DNA of 9,342 nt. It comes from Planctomycetaceae bacterium. Lineage in GTDB: Bacteria; Planctomycetota; Planctomycetia; Pirellulales; Pirellulaceae. The position numbers and the translations under genes are program-made. Shown here piece after piece: positions 1 through 6,522 of this stretch; position 1 is the first letter of the stretch, and each line of letters opens with the position of its first letter. The notes under the pieces are model-generated. The model worked only from the letters and a program-made list of their open reading frames with translations, had not been told where the DNA came from and searched no databases. The stretch is from the NCBI GenBank assembly GCA_024642765.1, contig JAHEAM010000124.1, forward strand, positions 1 through 9,342, read 5' to 3'.

Positions 1-417
1 GGGTAGGACAGGGCGACAATGTCCGTTGTATCGCAGTTCGTGATCGCCCTCGTTCGGTGCGCTAGCTGCCCGTGCTGCGATCTGGGAACGCGTGCAGTGA
101 CAGGGATAGATCTTGCCTTGCTGTGCGAGGAGACGCAGCGCATTGGCATAGTATTCAAGGTTGTTGGACTGAAACTCAATTGGAGAATCCCAGTCCAATC
201 CCAACCAATTCAGGTCTTCGATCGCATTCTTGTCGGCGCCCGGTTTAATGCGCGGGCTGTCAAGGTCGTCGATACGAAACGCAATTCGCCAATTCCGTTG
301 ACGGGCAATCGCCCAATTGACCAAAAACGTACGAGCATTCCCCAGATGCAGTCCACCCGTTGGCGAAGGCGCGAGGCGAGTCACGCAGAAGCTAGACTCG
401 AGTTGATGATCTGACAT
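1..417 (-). CDS. gluQ: Glutamyl-Q tRNA(Asp) synthetase, 3' part missing
   Basis: The first 139 codons of a GluQRS (YadB-type) protein are present and the rest lies beyond the left edge. The family activates glutamate with ATP and transfers it to the cyclopentene-diol ring of queuosine at position 34 of tRNA(Asp), not to a tRNA 3' end. Seen in the translation: an LAPSPTGGLHLGN nucleotide-binding segment with the HIGH-equivalent HLGN at residues 24-27, RIDDLDSPR at about 48-56, and a WLGLDWD segment at 71-77. A CxC pair (C106, C108) followed by YxxxC (Y130, C134) matches the zinc site typical of this family and is what separates it from true GluRS. The ATG at 417-415 begins just before the conserved core; no clear Shine-Dalgarno sequence precedes it. 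It lies 33 bp downstream of glnS with no terminator between them, so co-transcription is likely. The KMSKS-equivalent and the anticodon-binding region, which this family lacks, cannot be checked here. Confidence 0.92.
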   Translation of the reverse strand, partial: MSDHQLESSFCVTRLAPSPTGGLHLGNARTFLVNWAIARQRNWRIAFRIDDLDSPRIKPGADKNAIEDLNWLGLDWDSPIEFQSNNLEYYANALRLLAQQGKIYPCHCTRSQIAARAASAPNEGDHELRYNGHCRPVLP

Positions 418-450
418 GTCGTTCAAGTACCATCGTTTTTTTCGGTTTGA

Positions 451-2133
451 CTAAGCCTTTTGCTTTTTCTTTTCTTTCGCCCATGTGTCTTTCAACGAAA
501 CGGTCCGATTGAAGACCAGGTTGTCGCGCGTTGAATCCTTGTCCACGCAGAAATAACCAAGGCGTTCAAATTGATAACGATCTTTTTCGGTCGCTTCGGC
601 TAGAAAGGGTTCTAACTTCGCTCCTCTGACAACAGTAAGCGAATTGGGATTCAATTCATCCTTCCAATCTCGGTCCGCGTTGCCCGCTAATTCATTGTCC
701 AAGATCAAGACGTCATAAAGTCTAACTTCTGCATCGACAGCTTTTGCCGCCGAAACCCAGTGAATCGTACCCTTGACTTTTCGTCCATCTGGAGCCTTGC
801 CACCCGCTGTCTCAGAATCGTATGTGCAACGAACTTCTACGATATTGCCTTCCGTGTTCTTGATCACATCGTTGCAGCGTATGAAGTATGCGTACCTCAA
901 ACGAACTTCACCACCGGGCACCAATCGGAAATAGCCTTTTGGTGGGTTCTCCATGAAGTCTTCGCGCTCGATGTAAATCTCGCGCCCAAACGGAATTTTT
1001 CGCGTGCCAGCGTCTGGATCTTCGGGATTGTTAACGGCATCGCGCCACTCAATATCGCCCTCTGGATAATTTTCGATGACGACCTTGATTGGATCAAGAA
1101 CAGCCATCACACGAGTCGCGATTTTGTTCAAGTGTTCTCGAATCTCTTGTTCGAGAACAGCGTAGTCGGTCGTACTGTTGGCCTTGGTCACGCCAATCCG
1201 AGCACAGAAATTTCGAATGGCCTCGGCCGTGTACCCGCGCCTTCGAATTCCAACGATCGTTGGCATCCGCGGATCATCCCACCCCGAAACATATTTCCCC
1301 TTCACCAATTCCAACAAACGGCGTTTGCTCATGACCGTGCTGGTCAAATTCAAACGCGCGAATTCAATTTGTTGCGGATGATGAATACCAAGGTTTTCGA
1401 TGTACCAGTCATAGAGTGGACGATGATGTTCGAATTCTAGTGTGCAAATTGAGTGCGTGATTTCTTCCAGTGAATCCGTTTGGCCATGCGTCCAATCGTA
1501 TGTGGGGTAAACACACCATTTGTCGCCCGTGCGGTGATGATAGGCATGGCGAATGCGATACATGGCTGGATCGCGCAGGTTCATGTTATTCGACGCCATG
1601 TCAATTTTGGCGCGAAGCGTTTTGGCACCATCCGGAAACTCGCCTGTGCGCATTCGCTCAAACAGATCGAGATTCTCCTCTACGTTGCGGTCACGATACG
1701 GACTATTCCGTCCCACTTCATTCCATTTACCTCTATAGGCTCCTGTTTCCTCTGCTGTGAGATCACAAACGTACGCCTTGCCCTCACGAATCAATTTCAA
1801 GGCAAATCCGTAAAGTGTGTCAAAGATATCGGAGGCAAATTTGACTTCGCCATCCCACTCAAAGCCCAGCCAGCGCACATCGTCTTTGATACCCTCGACG
1901 TATTCGGTTTCTTCCGTTTCGGGGTTTGTATCATCAAATCGAAGGTTGCATTTACCATCATAATCTTTGGCGATTCCAAAATTCAAGCAAATGGATTTGG
2001 CGTGGCCGATGTGTAAGTAACCATTCGGTTCGGGGGGAAAACGTGTGTGAACGCGTCCGCCGTTTTTTCCGTTCGCGAGGTCGCGATCGATGATTTGACG
2101 GATGAAGTCAGACGATTTGGATTCAGTTGTCAT
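451..2133 (-). CDS. glnS: Glutaminyl-tRNA synthetase
   Basis: Charges tRNA(Gln) directly with glutamine in the cytoplasm, using ATP. The 560-residue length is close to that of E. coli GlnRS (about 554). Seen: RFPPEPNGYLHIGHAKS with the HIGH motif at residues 41-44, the glutamine/AMP pocket segment LRFDDTNPE at 64-72, DWTHGQTDS at 213-221, and the KMSKS-equivalent VMSKR at 267-271. DDPRMPTIVGIRRRG at 286-300 belongs to the family-specific inserted region, and a C-terminal beta-barrel anticodon-binding region fills about 340-550. The protein ends in a Lys-rich tail. No added YqeY/GatB-like domain is present. The ATG lies 16 bp downstream of the gltX stop codon and has no recognisable Shine-Dalgarno sequence, so it may depend on translational coupling within the operon. 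GlnRS is patchily distributed in bacteria, many of which use the GatCAB amidotransferase instead. Its presence predicts that the neighbouring GluRS discriminates against tRNA(Gln). Confidence 0.97.
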   Translation of the reverse strand: MTTESKSSDFIRQIIDRDLANGKNGGRVHTRFPPEPNGYLHIGHAKSICLNFGIAKDYDGKCNLRFDDTNPETEETEYVEGIKDDVRWLGFEWDGEVKFASDIFDTLYGFALKLIREGKAYVCDLTAEETGAYRGKWNEVGRNSPYRDRNVEENLDLFERMRTGEFPDGAKTLRAKIDMASNNMNLRDPAMYRIRHAYHHRTGDKWCVYPTYDWTHGQTDSLEEITHSICTLEFEHHRPLYDWYIENLGIHHPQQIEFARLNLTSTVMSKRRLLELVKGKYVSGWDDPRMPTIVGIRRRGYTAEAIRNFCARIGVTKANSTTDYAVLEQEIREHLNKIATRVMAVLDPIKVVIENYPEGDIEWRDAVNNPEDPDAGTRKIPFGREIYIEREDFMENPPKGYFRLVPGGEVRLRYAYFIRCNDVIKNTEGNIVEVRCTYDSETAGGKAPDGRKVKGTIHWVSAAKAVDAEVRLYDVLILDNELAGNADRDWKDELNPNSLTVVRGAKLEPFLAEATEKDRYQFERLGYFCVDKDSTRDNLVFNRTVSLKDTWAKEKKKQKA

Positions 2134-2149
2134 CTTGTGATTTTATGTT

Positions 2150-3739
2150 CTAAGTTTTTGATGTCGTATGATGATCGGAAATTCGACTCAGCATTAATTC
2201 GATTCGTTTAACAGCGCGCTCACGTCCCAGAATAACCAGTAGATCAAAGACGGCGACACCACTTGTTTTCCCAGACAATGCCAACCGCAAGGGGTTCATG
2301 ATGTCTCCGTGCTTGACACCCATCTTATCGACAAATTTATCCAAGGAAGCCTCGAGATGAGCCGAATCGTAGGGCTCGGCAACGGAAAGTAATTGCTTGA
2401 ATTCATTGAGAAGGTGTCCGGACTCAGGAACCTTCAGCACACGTTTTTCAAACGCCTTCTCGTCAATCGCAAGCATGTCATCGTTTATAAAAAACTCATC
2501 GAATCGCAGGATATCACCCGCCACCGTAATGCGTTCGCCTGTTGCCCGAATGATATTCTCGACCGTTTCACGTAAATCGGCAGCGTTGATTGCATTTGTC
2601 CATCCGGCCCGCTCCAAATACGGTATGCACATTTCGATTTTCTCTTCCACGCTCAATCGATTCATGTAACGTTGTTGGAACGCAACCAATTTGGCTGGAT
2701 CGAAACTAGCCTCGCTTTTGACAATGCGGTCCAATGAAAAATATTTAAGCATGTCGTCGCGAGAAAACTCTTCGGTATGGTCATCCAGCGACCATCCAAG
2801 CAGCAATAAATAATTATTGATCGCGTCGGGCAAATAGCCAACTTGCTTGTAAAAATCGACCAAGACTGGGTTGAACGAATCGGAACTTGCCTTAAGTCCA
2901 ATTTTATTGGCGACAAATTGTGCCGCATCAACCAAGGCTTTGAAGTCTTTGTTTTTCAAGTATTGCTCGATCTTGCGCTTACTCAATTTGGTTTTGCTGC
3001 CAGGTTCGGCAACAAAAGGAATGTGGCCGTAAATTGGCAGCGGGTACCCCAACGCATTCGCAATAAAAATCTGACGTGGCGTGTTACTCAAATGTTCAAT
3101 GGCTCGAACCACGTGTGTGATCTTGAAATCGAAATCGTCGACGACACTGGCGAGATGATACAGACAAGTCCCATCGTTGCGCTGGATCACATGGTCTTGT
3201 TCGCGGGCCCAATCGAACGACACTGGTCCGCGAATCGCGTCGATAAACTCACAAGTACCATTGCGCGGCATCTTCAGTCGAACCACCCACTTTCGCCCTT
3301 CAGATTCGAATACCGCAGCTTGCGAATCCGTTTCGGCCATCCATTTGCGGCTGTAAATAAAGTCACGTTTCTCTTTCTCCGCCGCAATGCGTTCGGCATT
3401 TGTTTCCTCAGGTGTCGCGTAATCGCGATAGGCCGCACCCGATTCGAGCAAACGGTTAACTGCAGCTTGATAAGGCAGCAGCCTTTGTGATTGAAAGTAA
3501 GGTGCGTAAGGTCCGCCAACCTCAGGGCCTTCGTCCCAGTCAATCCCCAACCAGCGAAACCCGTCCAAGATCGGTTGCAACGCTTCGGACTGATTCCGTT
3601 CGTTGTCCGTATCATCGATTCTCAGAATGAACTGACCACCGGCTTGCTTTGCCAACAACCAATTAAACAATGCGGTTCTCACGCCACCAATATGCAAGTA
3701 TCCAGTTGGGCTTGGCGCGAAGCGGGTTCGAACTGTCAT
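2150..3739 (-). CDS. gltX: Glutamyl-tRNA synthetase
   Basis: Ligates glutamate to tRNA(Glu) in the cytoplasm. The product has 529 residues, slightly longer than most bacterial GluRS (about 470-490). Seen: RTRFAPSPTGYLHIGG with the HIGH-equivalent HIGG at 16-19, RIDDTD at 40-45, FRWLGIDWDEGP at 61-72, VVRAIEHLSNTPRQ at 210-223, and the KMSKS motif as KLSKR at 251-255. Next come PDAINNYLLLLGWS and an alpha-helical anticodon-binding domain in the C-terminal third. No Cys zinc cluster is visible near residues 100-140. The usual RGEEH/RGDDH-type signature here reads RAIEH. The start is the ATG at 3739-3737, immediately before the conserved core; a weak GAGAG lies close upstream. It is the first gene of the apparent gltX-glnS-gluQ unit and has a 198-bp leader region. 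The IDDTD wording and the sequence after KLSKR resemble planctomycete GluRS as I recall them, which is an inference. Confidence 0.97.
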   Translation of the reverse strand: MTVRTRFAPSPTGYLHIGGVRTALFNWLLAKQAGGQFILRIDDTDNERNQSEALQPILDGFRWLGIDWDEGPEVGGPYAPYFQSQRLLPYQAAVNRLLESGAAYRDYATPEETNAERIAAEKEKRDFIYSRKWMAETDSQAAVFESEGRKWVVRLKMPRNGTCEFIDAIRGPVSFDWAREQDHVIQRNDGTCLYHLASVVDDFDFKITHVVRAIEHLSNTPRQIFIANALGYPLPIYGHIPFVAEPGSKTKLSKRKIEQYLKNKDFKALVDAAQFVANKIGLKASSDSFNPVLVDFYKQVGYLPDAINNYLLLLGWSLDDHTEEFSRDDMLKYFSLDRIVKSEASFDPAKLVAFQQRYMNRLSVEEKIEMCIPYLERAGWTNAINAADLRETVENIIRATGERITVAGDILRFDEFFINDDMLAIDEKAFEKRVLKVPESGHLLNEFKQLLSVAEPYDSAHLEASLDKFVDKMGVKHGDIMNPLRLALSGKTSGVAVFDLLVILGRERAVKRIELMLSRISDHHTTSKT

Positions 3740-3773
3740 TGTCTCTCGGCCATTTAATAAAAAGAAGAATCGA

Positions 3774-3790
3774 AATTCCGGCGCGGAATT
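3774..3790 (-). repeat. Perfect 7-bp inverted repeat in the gltX leader
   Basis: AATTCCG, then a 3-base spacer GCG, then CGGAATT. On the gltX-sense strand it would fold into a 7-bp hairpin about 34 bases before the gltX start. It is followed by a pyrimidine/T-rich stretch (TTCTTCTTTTTATT), so it could act as an attenuator or a weak terminator, or as an operator. The T tract starts several bases after the stem, which is not ideal for an intrinsic terminator. There is no T-box consensus (TGGNACCGCG-like), so it is not a T-box riboswitch. Confidence 0.4.
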
Positions 3791-3808
3791 GTTACTGCGA
3801 AAGCCTTG

Positions 3809-3817
3809 ATTCTAGCA
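3809..3817 (-). promoter_or_regulatory. Possible extended -10 promoter for the gltX operon
   Basis: On the minus strand the bases read TGC TAGAAT: a TGn extension followed by a hexamer matching TATAAT at five of six positions. No convincing -35 box stands 16-18 bp upstream. Transcription would start near position 3802, giving a leader of about 63 nt that contains the inverted repeat at 3774-3790. Confidence 0.35.
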
Positions 3818-3937
3818 GTTTAGGCAATTGCTTGAAGTGCGGAGACGGCGCAAGAATTCGTATTTACCTAAGGCTTGTCTCATCGAGACTTGATCGTGCG
3901 TTTCATTGTGACTTCTGGCTGCTCCCGCTATTGTGAC

Positions 3938-4876
3938 TTAAGCGGCGCGGCGGGTTTGGGTAGCTTGCTGTTGCTGCAGCTTCTTCAAACGTTTGCGGTC
4001 GGACTTGTTGAGCGGACGCTGGCTAGGTGGTTCCACTATGGATTCCAAATCTTGACTTTGCGCCTTCAGCCGATCAGCAAGCGGTCCGCTTTTCCTAGCC
4101 GGAACTTCCACGATTGGGGCAACTTCCTCAGGTTGCACTTGAGCAGGTTGTTCCAGCGGTTTGGTTTTTGTGCGGCGTGTTTTGACCGGCGTTTCGAATT
4201 CTGAGTCAACCGTCTCAACCTTTGACGGGGCGGATCGAAGTTTCTTGTCAACTTTTTTCGTCACTGCCGGTTTCACAGTGGCTTCACGTCCTGTCGCAAC
4301 TTGCAAAAGACCATTTGCAATCAAATAGATGTAACGATTAAATACAACGATCGACAATAGCAATGTGGCATGCGCAAGGAGTAGCATGTTGCCGTAGTAC
4401 AGATCATGCTCTTGTACATATTGAGATTTCACTTGCGGGAATTGCATTACAAGCGAACAAAGATACAAAACCCAAGCCAACGAAACGAGCACTAAGGCTC
4501 CGCGTGACGAGCGTACTTCAATCAATCCGCGAACAAAAATGGCACTCAATGCAACCGCTTTAACCGCAAACGTTGCCACAAAAGCTGCACTTGCAGAACC
4601 AACCCAGCCAAGTTGCTGAATCCACGGACCTAGCGAAGCGAAATCGACAACACAATTTAAACTGCCCAGTAAACAAATTGCAGCGAAGAATAGCCAAACG
4701 CGATAGGTTCCCAAATAGTCATTACAGCGATGTTGACGAACAGCGTAGATTTGCAGACTCGCGAGGCAAGAGGCCATCAAAAGCATCGACGAGAACCATG
4801 TTGAAATGCTACTCGCTGACGAAAGCCGGACACCATCAAACGCTTGAGCTGTGATGTTTGGAATTGATAGCGGCAA
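3938..4876 (-). CDS. Polytopic membrane protein with charged C-terminal tail (probably the larger part of a frameshifted gene)
   Basis: I do not recognise a named family. The reading frame gives 312 residues. The N-terminal part is strongly hydrophobic, with about five membrane segments near residues 24-46, 58-80, 91-117, 125-145 and 163-187. Tail residues from about 195 to 312 are hydrophilic, rich in Lys, Pro, Gln and Glu, and end in PLNKSDRKRLKKLQQQQ; they are probably cytoplasmic. The motif RQHRCNDYLGTYRVWLF between the first two helices looks like the conserved core. The start is doubtful. A TGA stop precedes the TTG at 4876 directly, and the first in-frame ATG (near 4786) would cut into the first helix. 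The beginning overlaps by 41 bp the end of the upstream 108-codon frame, which itself ends in a membrane helix. The simplest reading is one gene of about 400 codons interrupted near 4836-4876. No transport or enzyme motif is visible. Confidence 0.72.
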   Translation of the reverse strand: MPLSIPNITAQAFDGVRLSSASSISTWFSSMLLMASCLASLQIYAVRQHRCNDYLGTYRVWLFFAAICLLGSLNCVVDFASLGPWIQQLGWVGSASAAFVATFAVKAVALSAIFVRGLIEVRSSRGALVLVSLAWVLYLCSLVMQFPQVKSQYVQEHDLYYGNMLLLAHATLLLSIVVFNRYIYLIANGLLQVATGREATVKPAVTKKVDKKLRSAPSKVETVDSEFETPVKTRRTKTKPLEQPAQVQPEEVAPIVEVPARKSGPLADRLKAQSQDLESIVEPPSQRPLNKSDRKRLKKLQQQQATQTRRAA

Positions 4877-5162
4877 TCAATAAACCCAAAACAACCCCAA
4901 ACCCAATCAGGGCCCGCATCCGCTTCGGAAGCAAGTCGGTTGTTTTCAACTGGTTGCGGCGTTTGGCTTTCGTGCCATATTCAATGGCATTGGCAAGGTC
5001 GGCCCCAATCGCGTCGGAAGGCCCCGCGCATTCCAAAGCCGCAGAGTCAAACTCACTCCGTTCGTGCAATGCCTCATCCATCACAACTCGGCGGCGGCGT
5101 TGATCGTTTCGAGCCAAAACTAGACCTTCCTTGATCCAAAATCGACAAATTGGGTGTAACAA
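4836..5162 (-). CDS. N-terminal portion of the split membrane protein, or a separate small membrane protein
   Basis: A 108-codon frame of unknown function. It begins at a TTG (5162); an in-frame ATG at 5081 is an alternative that would leave 81 residues. An in-frame TAG lies about 30 bases upstream, so there is no room for a much longer start. The product is polar and charged (QRRRR near 21-25, then an acidic/Ala-rich stretch), followed by the basic segment KAKRRNQ and LLPKRMR. It then ends in one hydrophobic helix, LIGFGVVLGLLIAAIN. The basic cluster before the helix fits a cytoplasmic N-terminus and an inside-to-outside membrane anchor. After the helix only seven residues (SKHHSSSV-like) remain before TGA, while the +1 frame continues as IPNITAQAFDGVRL in the next coding region. 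This supports a shared product. A translationally coupled two-gene arrangement is the alternative. Confidence 0.6.
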   Translation of the reverse strand: MLHPICRFWIKEGLVLARNDQRRRRVVMDEALHERSEFDSAALECAGPSDAIGADLANAIEYGTKAKRRNQLKTTDLLPKRMRALIGFGVVLGLLIAAINSKHHSSSV

Positions 5163-5196
5163 TAATCTCGTAACTAATCGCGCATAGTGCTAGCAA

Positions 5197-5209
5197 CCCC
5201 GGTTCGGGG
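5197..5209. repeat. GC-rich inverted repeat between the FAH-family gene and the membrane-protein gene
   Basis: CCCCG, spacer GTT, CGGGG: a perfect 5-bp arm, with an outer TAG/CTA pair separated by a CAA bulge. It lies in the 224-bp gap after the FAH-family gene (minus strand). No T tract follows it on either strand, so calling it a terminator is not justified. The TTCGGGG stretch superficially recalls a tRNA T-arm, but no tRNA cloverleaf can be built around it. The rest of 5163-5386 shows nothing else I can support. Confidence 0.3.
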
Positions 5210-5386
5210 CTAAGTCATGGCGCGATGCCTTATTATCATCGTCTTCGGCACTATCTGCAGTATAGCTTTATCGAACTCAAAAGCGTCGGGAGTTTCAACA
5301 GGACCCTTCCAAGTACAGCCACAATGAAATCAGAAATTTAGTCAAGATTTTTACTTGAGAGCAAATCTCGAAAATCAAATGAGCGG

Positions 5387-6214
5387 TCAATCTTCCTTTT
5401 TGAATGGGTTCTTCAAGGTTCCTAGCTCGGAAATTGTGACCTCTGTAACATCGCCAGCCTTGAGAAATACTGGCGGATTCCTACCCGCTCCGACTCCAGC
5501 GGGAGTGCCCGTGAAAATAAGGTCGCCTGTCTGCAACGCAAAAAATTTGGACACGTAGCTGATAAGGTAATCGACGGGATACAGCATCAAGCTAGTATTG
5601 GCTGACTGCATGACTTGGCCATTCAATCGCAAAGACACTGTTAGCTGTTGAACATCAGGGATTTCTTCGGGAGTCACCAAGAAAGGTCCAATCGGAGCGA
5701 ATGTGTCGAAAGACTTTCCTAGCAGCCATTGGCCACCAGGTCGCCCCTTTTGCCAATCGCGAGCGGAAACGTCGTTTCCACACGTGTAACCCATGACGTG
5801 GTGTAACGCCTGGTGGCGAGCGATATTTTTTCCCGGTCGGCCAATCACTACAACCAATTCGCCTTCATAGTCCACTTGCTCTGAAATTTTCGGCAATATT
5901 ACCGGCTGTTCTGGTCCTGCGATGCACGACGAAAACTTGCTAAAAATAATGGGCAACTCCGGGCTCTCGCCACCCATTTCTTGGGCGTGATCGGCGTAGT
6001 TTTTTCCGATACAAATAATTTTTGGTGGAAATTCAATGGGTGCCAAAATTCGGATGCTCTCCAAGGCAACAATTTCGCTGGTACAATCTATTTGATCGTT
6101 ACTTTCAAATAGACGACCAAGGATCCAGTCCGAAGTTAACAACTTCAATGACGTATTATCGGTGACAACGCCAAAACGCGTCGTACCTTTATATTCAACC
6201 CTGGCTATTTTCAT
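5387..6214 (-). CDS. Fumarylacetoacetate hydrolase (FAH) family protein
   Basis: A 275-residue soluble enzyme of the FAH superfamily. Its members use a divalent metal ion to cleave or isomerise beta-keto acids such as acylpyruvates, ureidoglycolate and homoprotocatechuate breakdown products. Seen: PPKIICIGKNYADHAQEMG at 63-81, VDYEGELVVVIGR at 114-126 with the paired metal ligands E117 and E119, GNDVSARDWQ at 146-155 with ligand D148, LLGKSFDTFAPIGP at 164-177 with conserved K167, and GDLIFTGTPAGVGAG at 230-244. All metal-site residues are therefore present. I chose the ATG at 6214 because MKIARVEYKG is the usual family N-terminus. The frame stays open for 56 more codons upstream, but that stretch does not look like part of the family. 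No pathway partner is adjacent, so the substrate cannot be assigned. Names such as acylpyruvase or ureidoglycolate lyase would be guesses. Confidence 0.94.
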   Translation of the reverse strand: MKIARVEYKGTTRFGVVTDNTSLKLLTSDWILGRLFESNDQIDCTSEIVALESIRILAPIEFPPKIICIGKNYADHAQEMGGESPELPIIFSKFSSCIAGPEQPVILPKISEQVDYEGELVVVIGRPGKNIARHQALHHVMGYTCGNDVSARDWQKGRPGGQWLLGKSFDTFAPIGPFLVTPEEIPDVQQLTVSLRLNGQVMQSANTSLMLYPVDYLISYVSKFFALQTGDLIFTGTPAGVGAGRNPPVFLKAGDVTEVTISELGTLKNPFKKED

Positions 6215-6328
6215 TGGCGAACCCAATTCATTGGAATAAAGCGTCGATCTCACGAGCCCGAATGAATGGAAAAACCGGCAATACAATCCTAAAAATTGCC
6301 AACTGTAAAATTCGATTTTGACCCAGCA

Positions 6329-6358
6329 ATTATCGTAACCTAGACTCTTAGACGACAA
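6329..6358 (-). promoter_or_regulatory. Weak candidate promoter for the FAH-family gene
   Basis: On the minus strand there is a -35-like TTGTCG (6358-6353), an 18-bp spacer and a -10-like GATAAT (6334-6329, five of six matches). The untranslated leader would be a little over 100 nt before the ATG at 6214. The -35 box is poor, so this is tentative. Confidence 0.25.
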
Positions 6359-6372
6359 CAGGTCGGAGTCTG

Positions 6373-6393
6373 GTTTTCGCAATTGCCGAAAAC
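6373..6393. repeat. 7-bp inverted repeat, possible operator
   Basis: GTTTTCG, a 7-base centre (CAATTGC), then CGAAAAC: perfect arms within the divergent intergenic region. The spacing and symmetry would suit a dimeric regulator, but no regulator gene is adjacent and chance occurrence cannot be excluded. Confidence 0.3.
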
Positions 6394-6434
6394 AAAGTAA
6401 TGTGCTCTTCGCGACTTACGGCAACGCGAGCGTC

Positions 6435-6446
6435 ACAACGAGTTGT
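6435..6446. repeat. Short palindrome ACAAC-GA-GTTGT upstream of the cyclase promoter
   Basis: Perfect 5-bp arms separated by two bases, about 20 bp upstream of the presumed -35 box. A second pair, GTCAG (6453-6457) and CTGAC (6466-6470), overlaps the -35 itself. Together they could be operator half-sites; the evidence is only symmetry and position. Confidence 0.25.
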
Positions 6447-6465
6447 ACTGTCGTCAGACTATGCA

Positions 6466-6494
6466 CTGACGGACAGGCTAAGTGCCAATATAAT
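6466..6494 (+). promoter_or_regulatory. Sigma70-type promoter for the PAS-GGDEF gene
   Basis: -35 CTGACG (6466-6471, four of six matches to TTGACA), a 17-bp spacer, and a perfect -10 TATAAT (6489-6494). Transcription would begin near 6501. That makes a start at the upstream in-frame ATG (6400) unlikely and supports ATG 6523 or ATG 6598. Confidence 0.55.
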
Positions 6495-6522
6495 CAGCAA
6501 ATCCTTTAAAACGTTTTTAATA

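Larger units (their letters stand above)
6215..6522. other. Divergent intergenic region between the FAH-family gene and the diguanylate cyclase gene
   Basis: About 308 bp between two divergent genes. It contains a good rightward promoter, a weak leftward one and several short inverted repeats (listed separately where supportable). A further pair, AGACTC at 6342-6347 and GAGTCT at 6366-6371, flanks the presumed leftward -35. Both neighbouring frames stay open through part of it (leftward to 6382, rightward from 6400), but those extensions do not match the conserved start of either protein family. Confidence 0.5.

Noticed and set aside
760..1440. 226-codon plus-strand open frame opposite glnS
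   Set aside because: It lies wholly antisense to a clear GlnRS with all motifs and shows no family resemblance.
2843..3490. 215-codon plus-strand open frame opposite gltX
   Set aside because: Antisense shadow of the GluRS coding frame; no domain-like pattern.
3877..3889. GTCTC-ATC-GAGAC hairpin as terminator of the membrane-protein gene
   Set aside because: Only a 5-bp stem and no T tract follows on the relevant strand.
5185..5220. Possible tRNA T-arm (GGTTCGGGG)
   Set aside because: No acceptor, D or anticodon stems can be placed around it; it is better explained as a short GC-rich inverted repeat.
5343..5369. Hairpins just after the FAH-family gene (CAAG/CTTG and GAGA/TCTC) as a terminator
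   Set aside because: Arms of four bases are too short, and no proper T run follows.
6215..6382. 56-codon upstream extension of the FAH-family protein
   Set aside because: The family typically begins at MKIARVEYKG. The extension shows no conserved motif and overlaps the intergenic inverted repeats.
6400..6522. N-terminal extension of the cyclase from the ATG at 6400
   Set aside because: A perfect TATAAT with a suitably spaced -35 lies inside this stretch (6466-6494), and the added residues resemble no domain. A start at 6523 or 6598 fits better.
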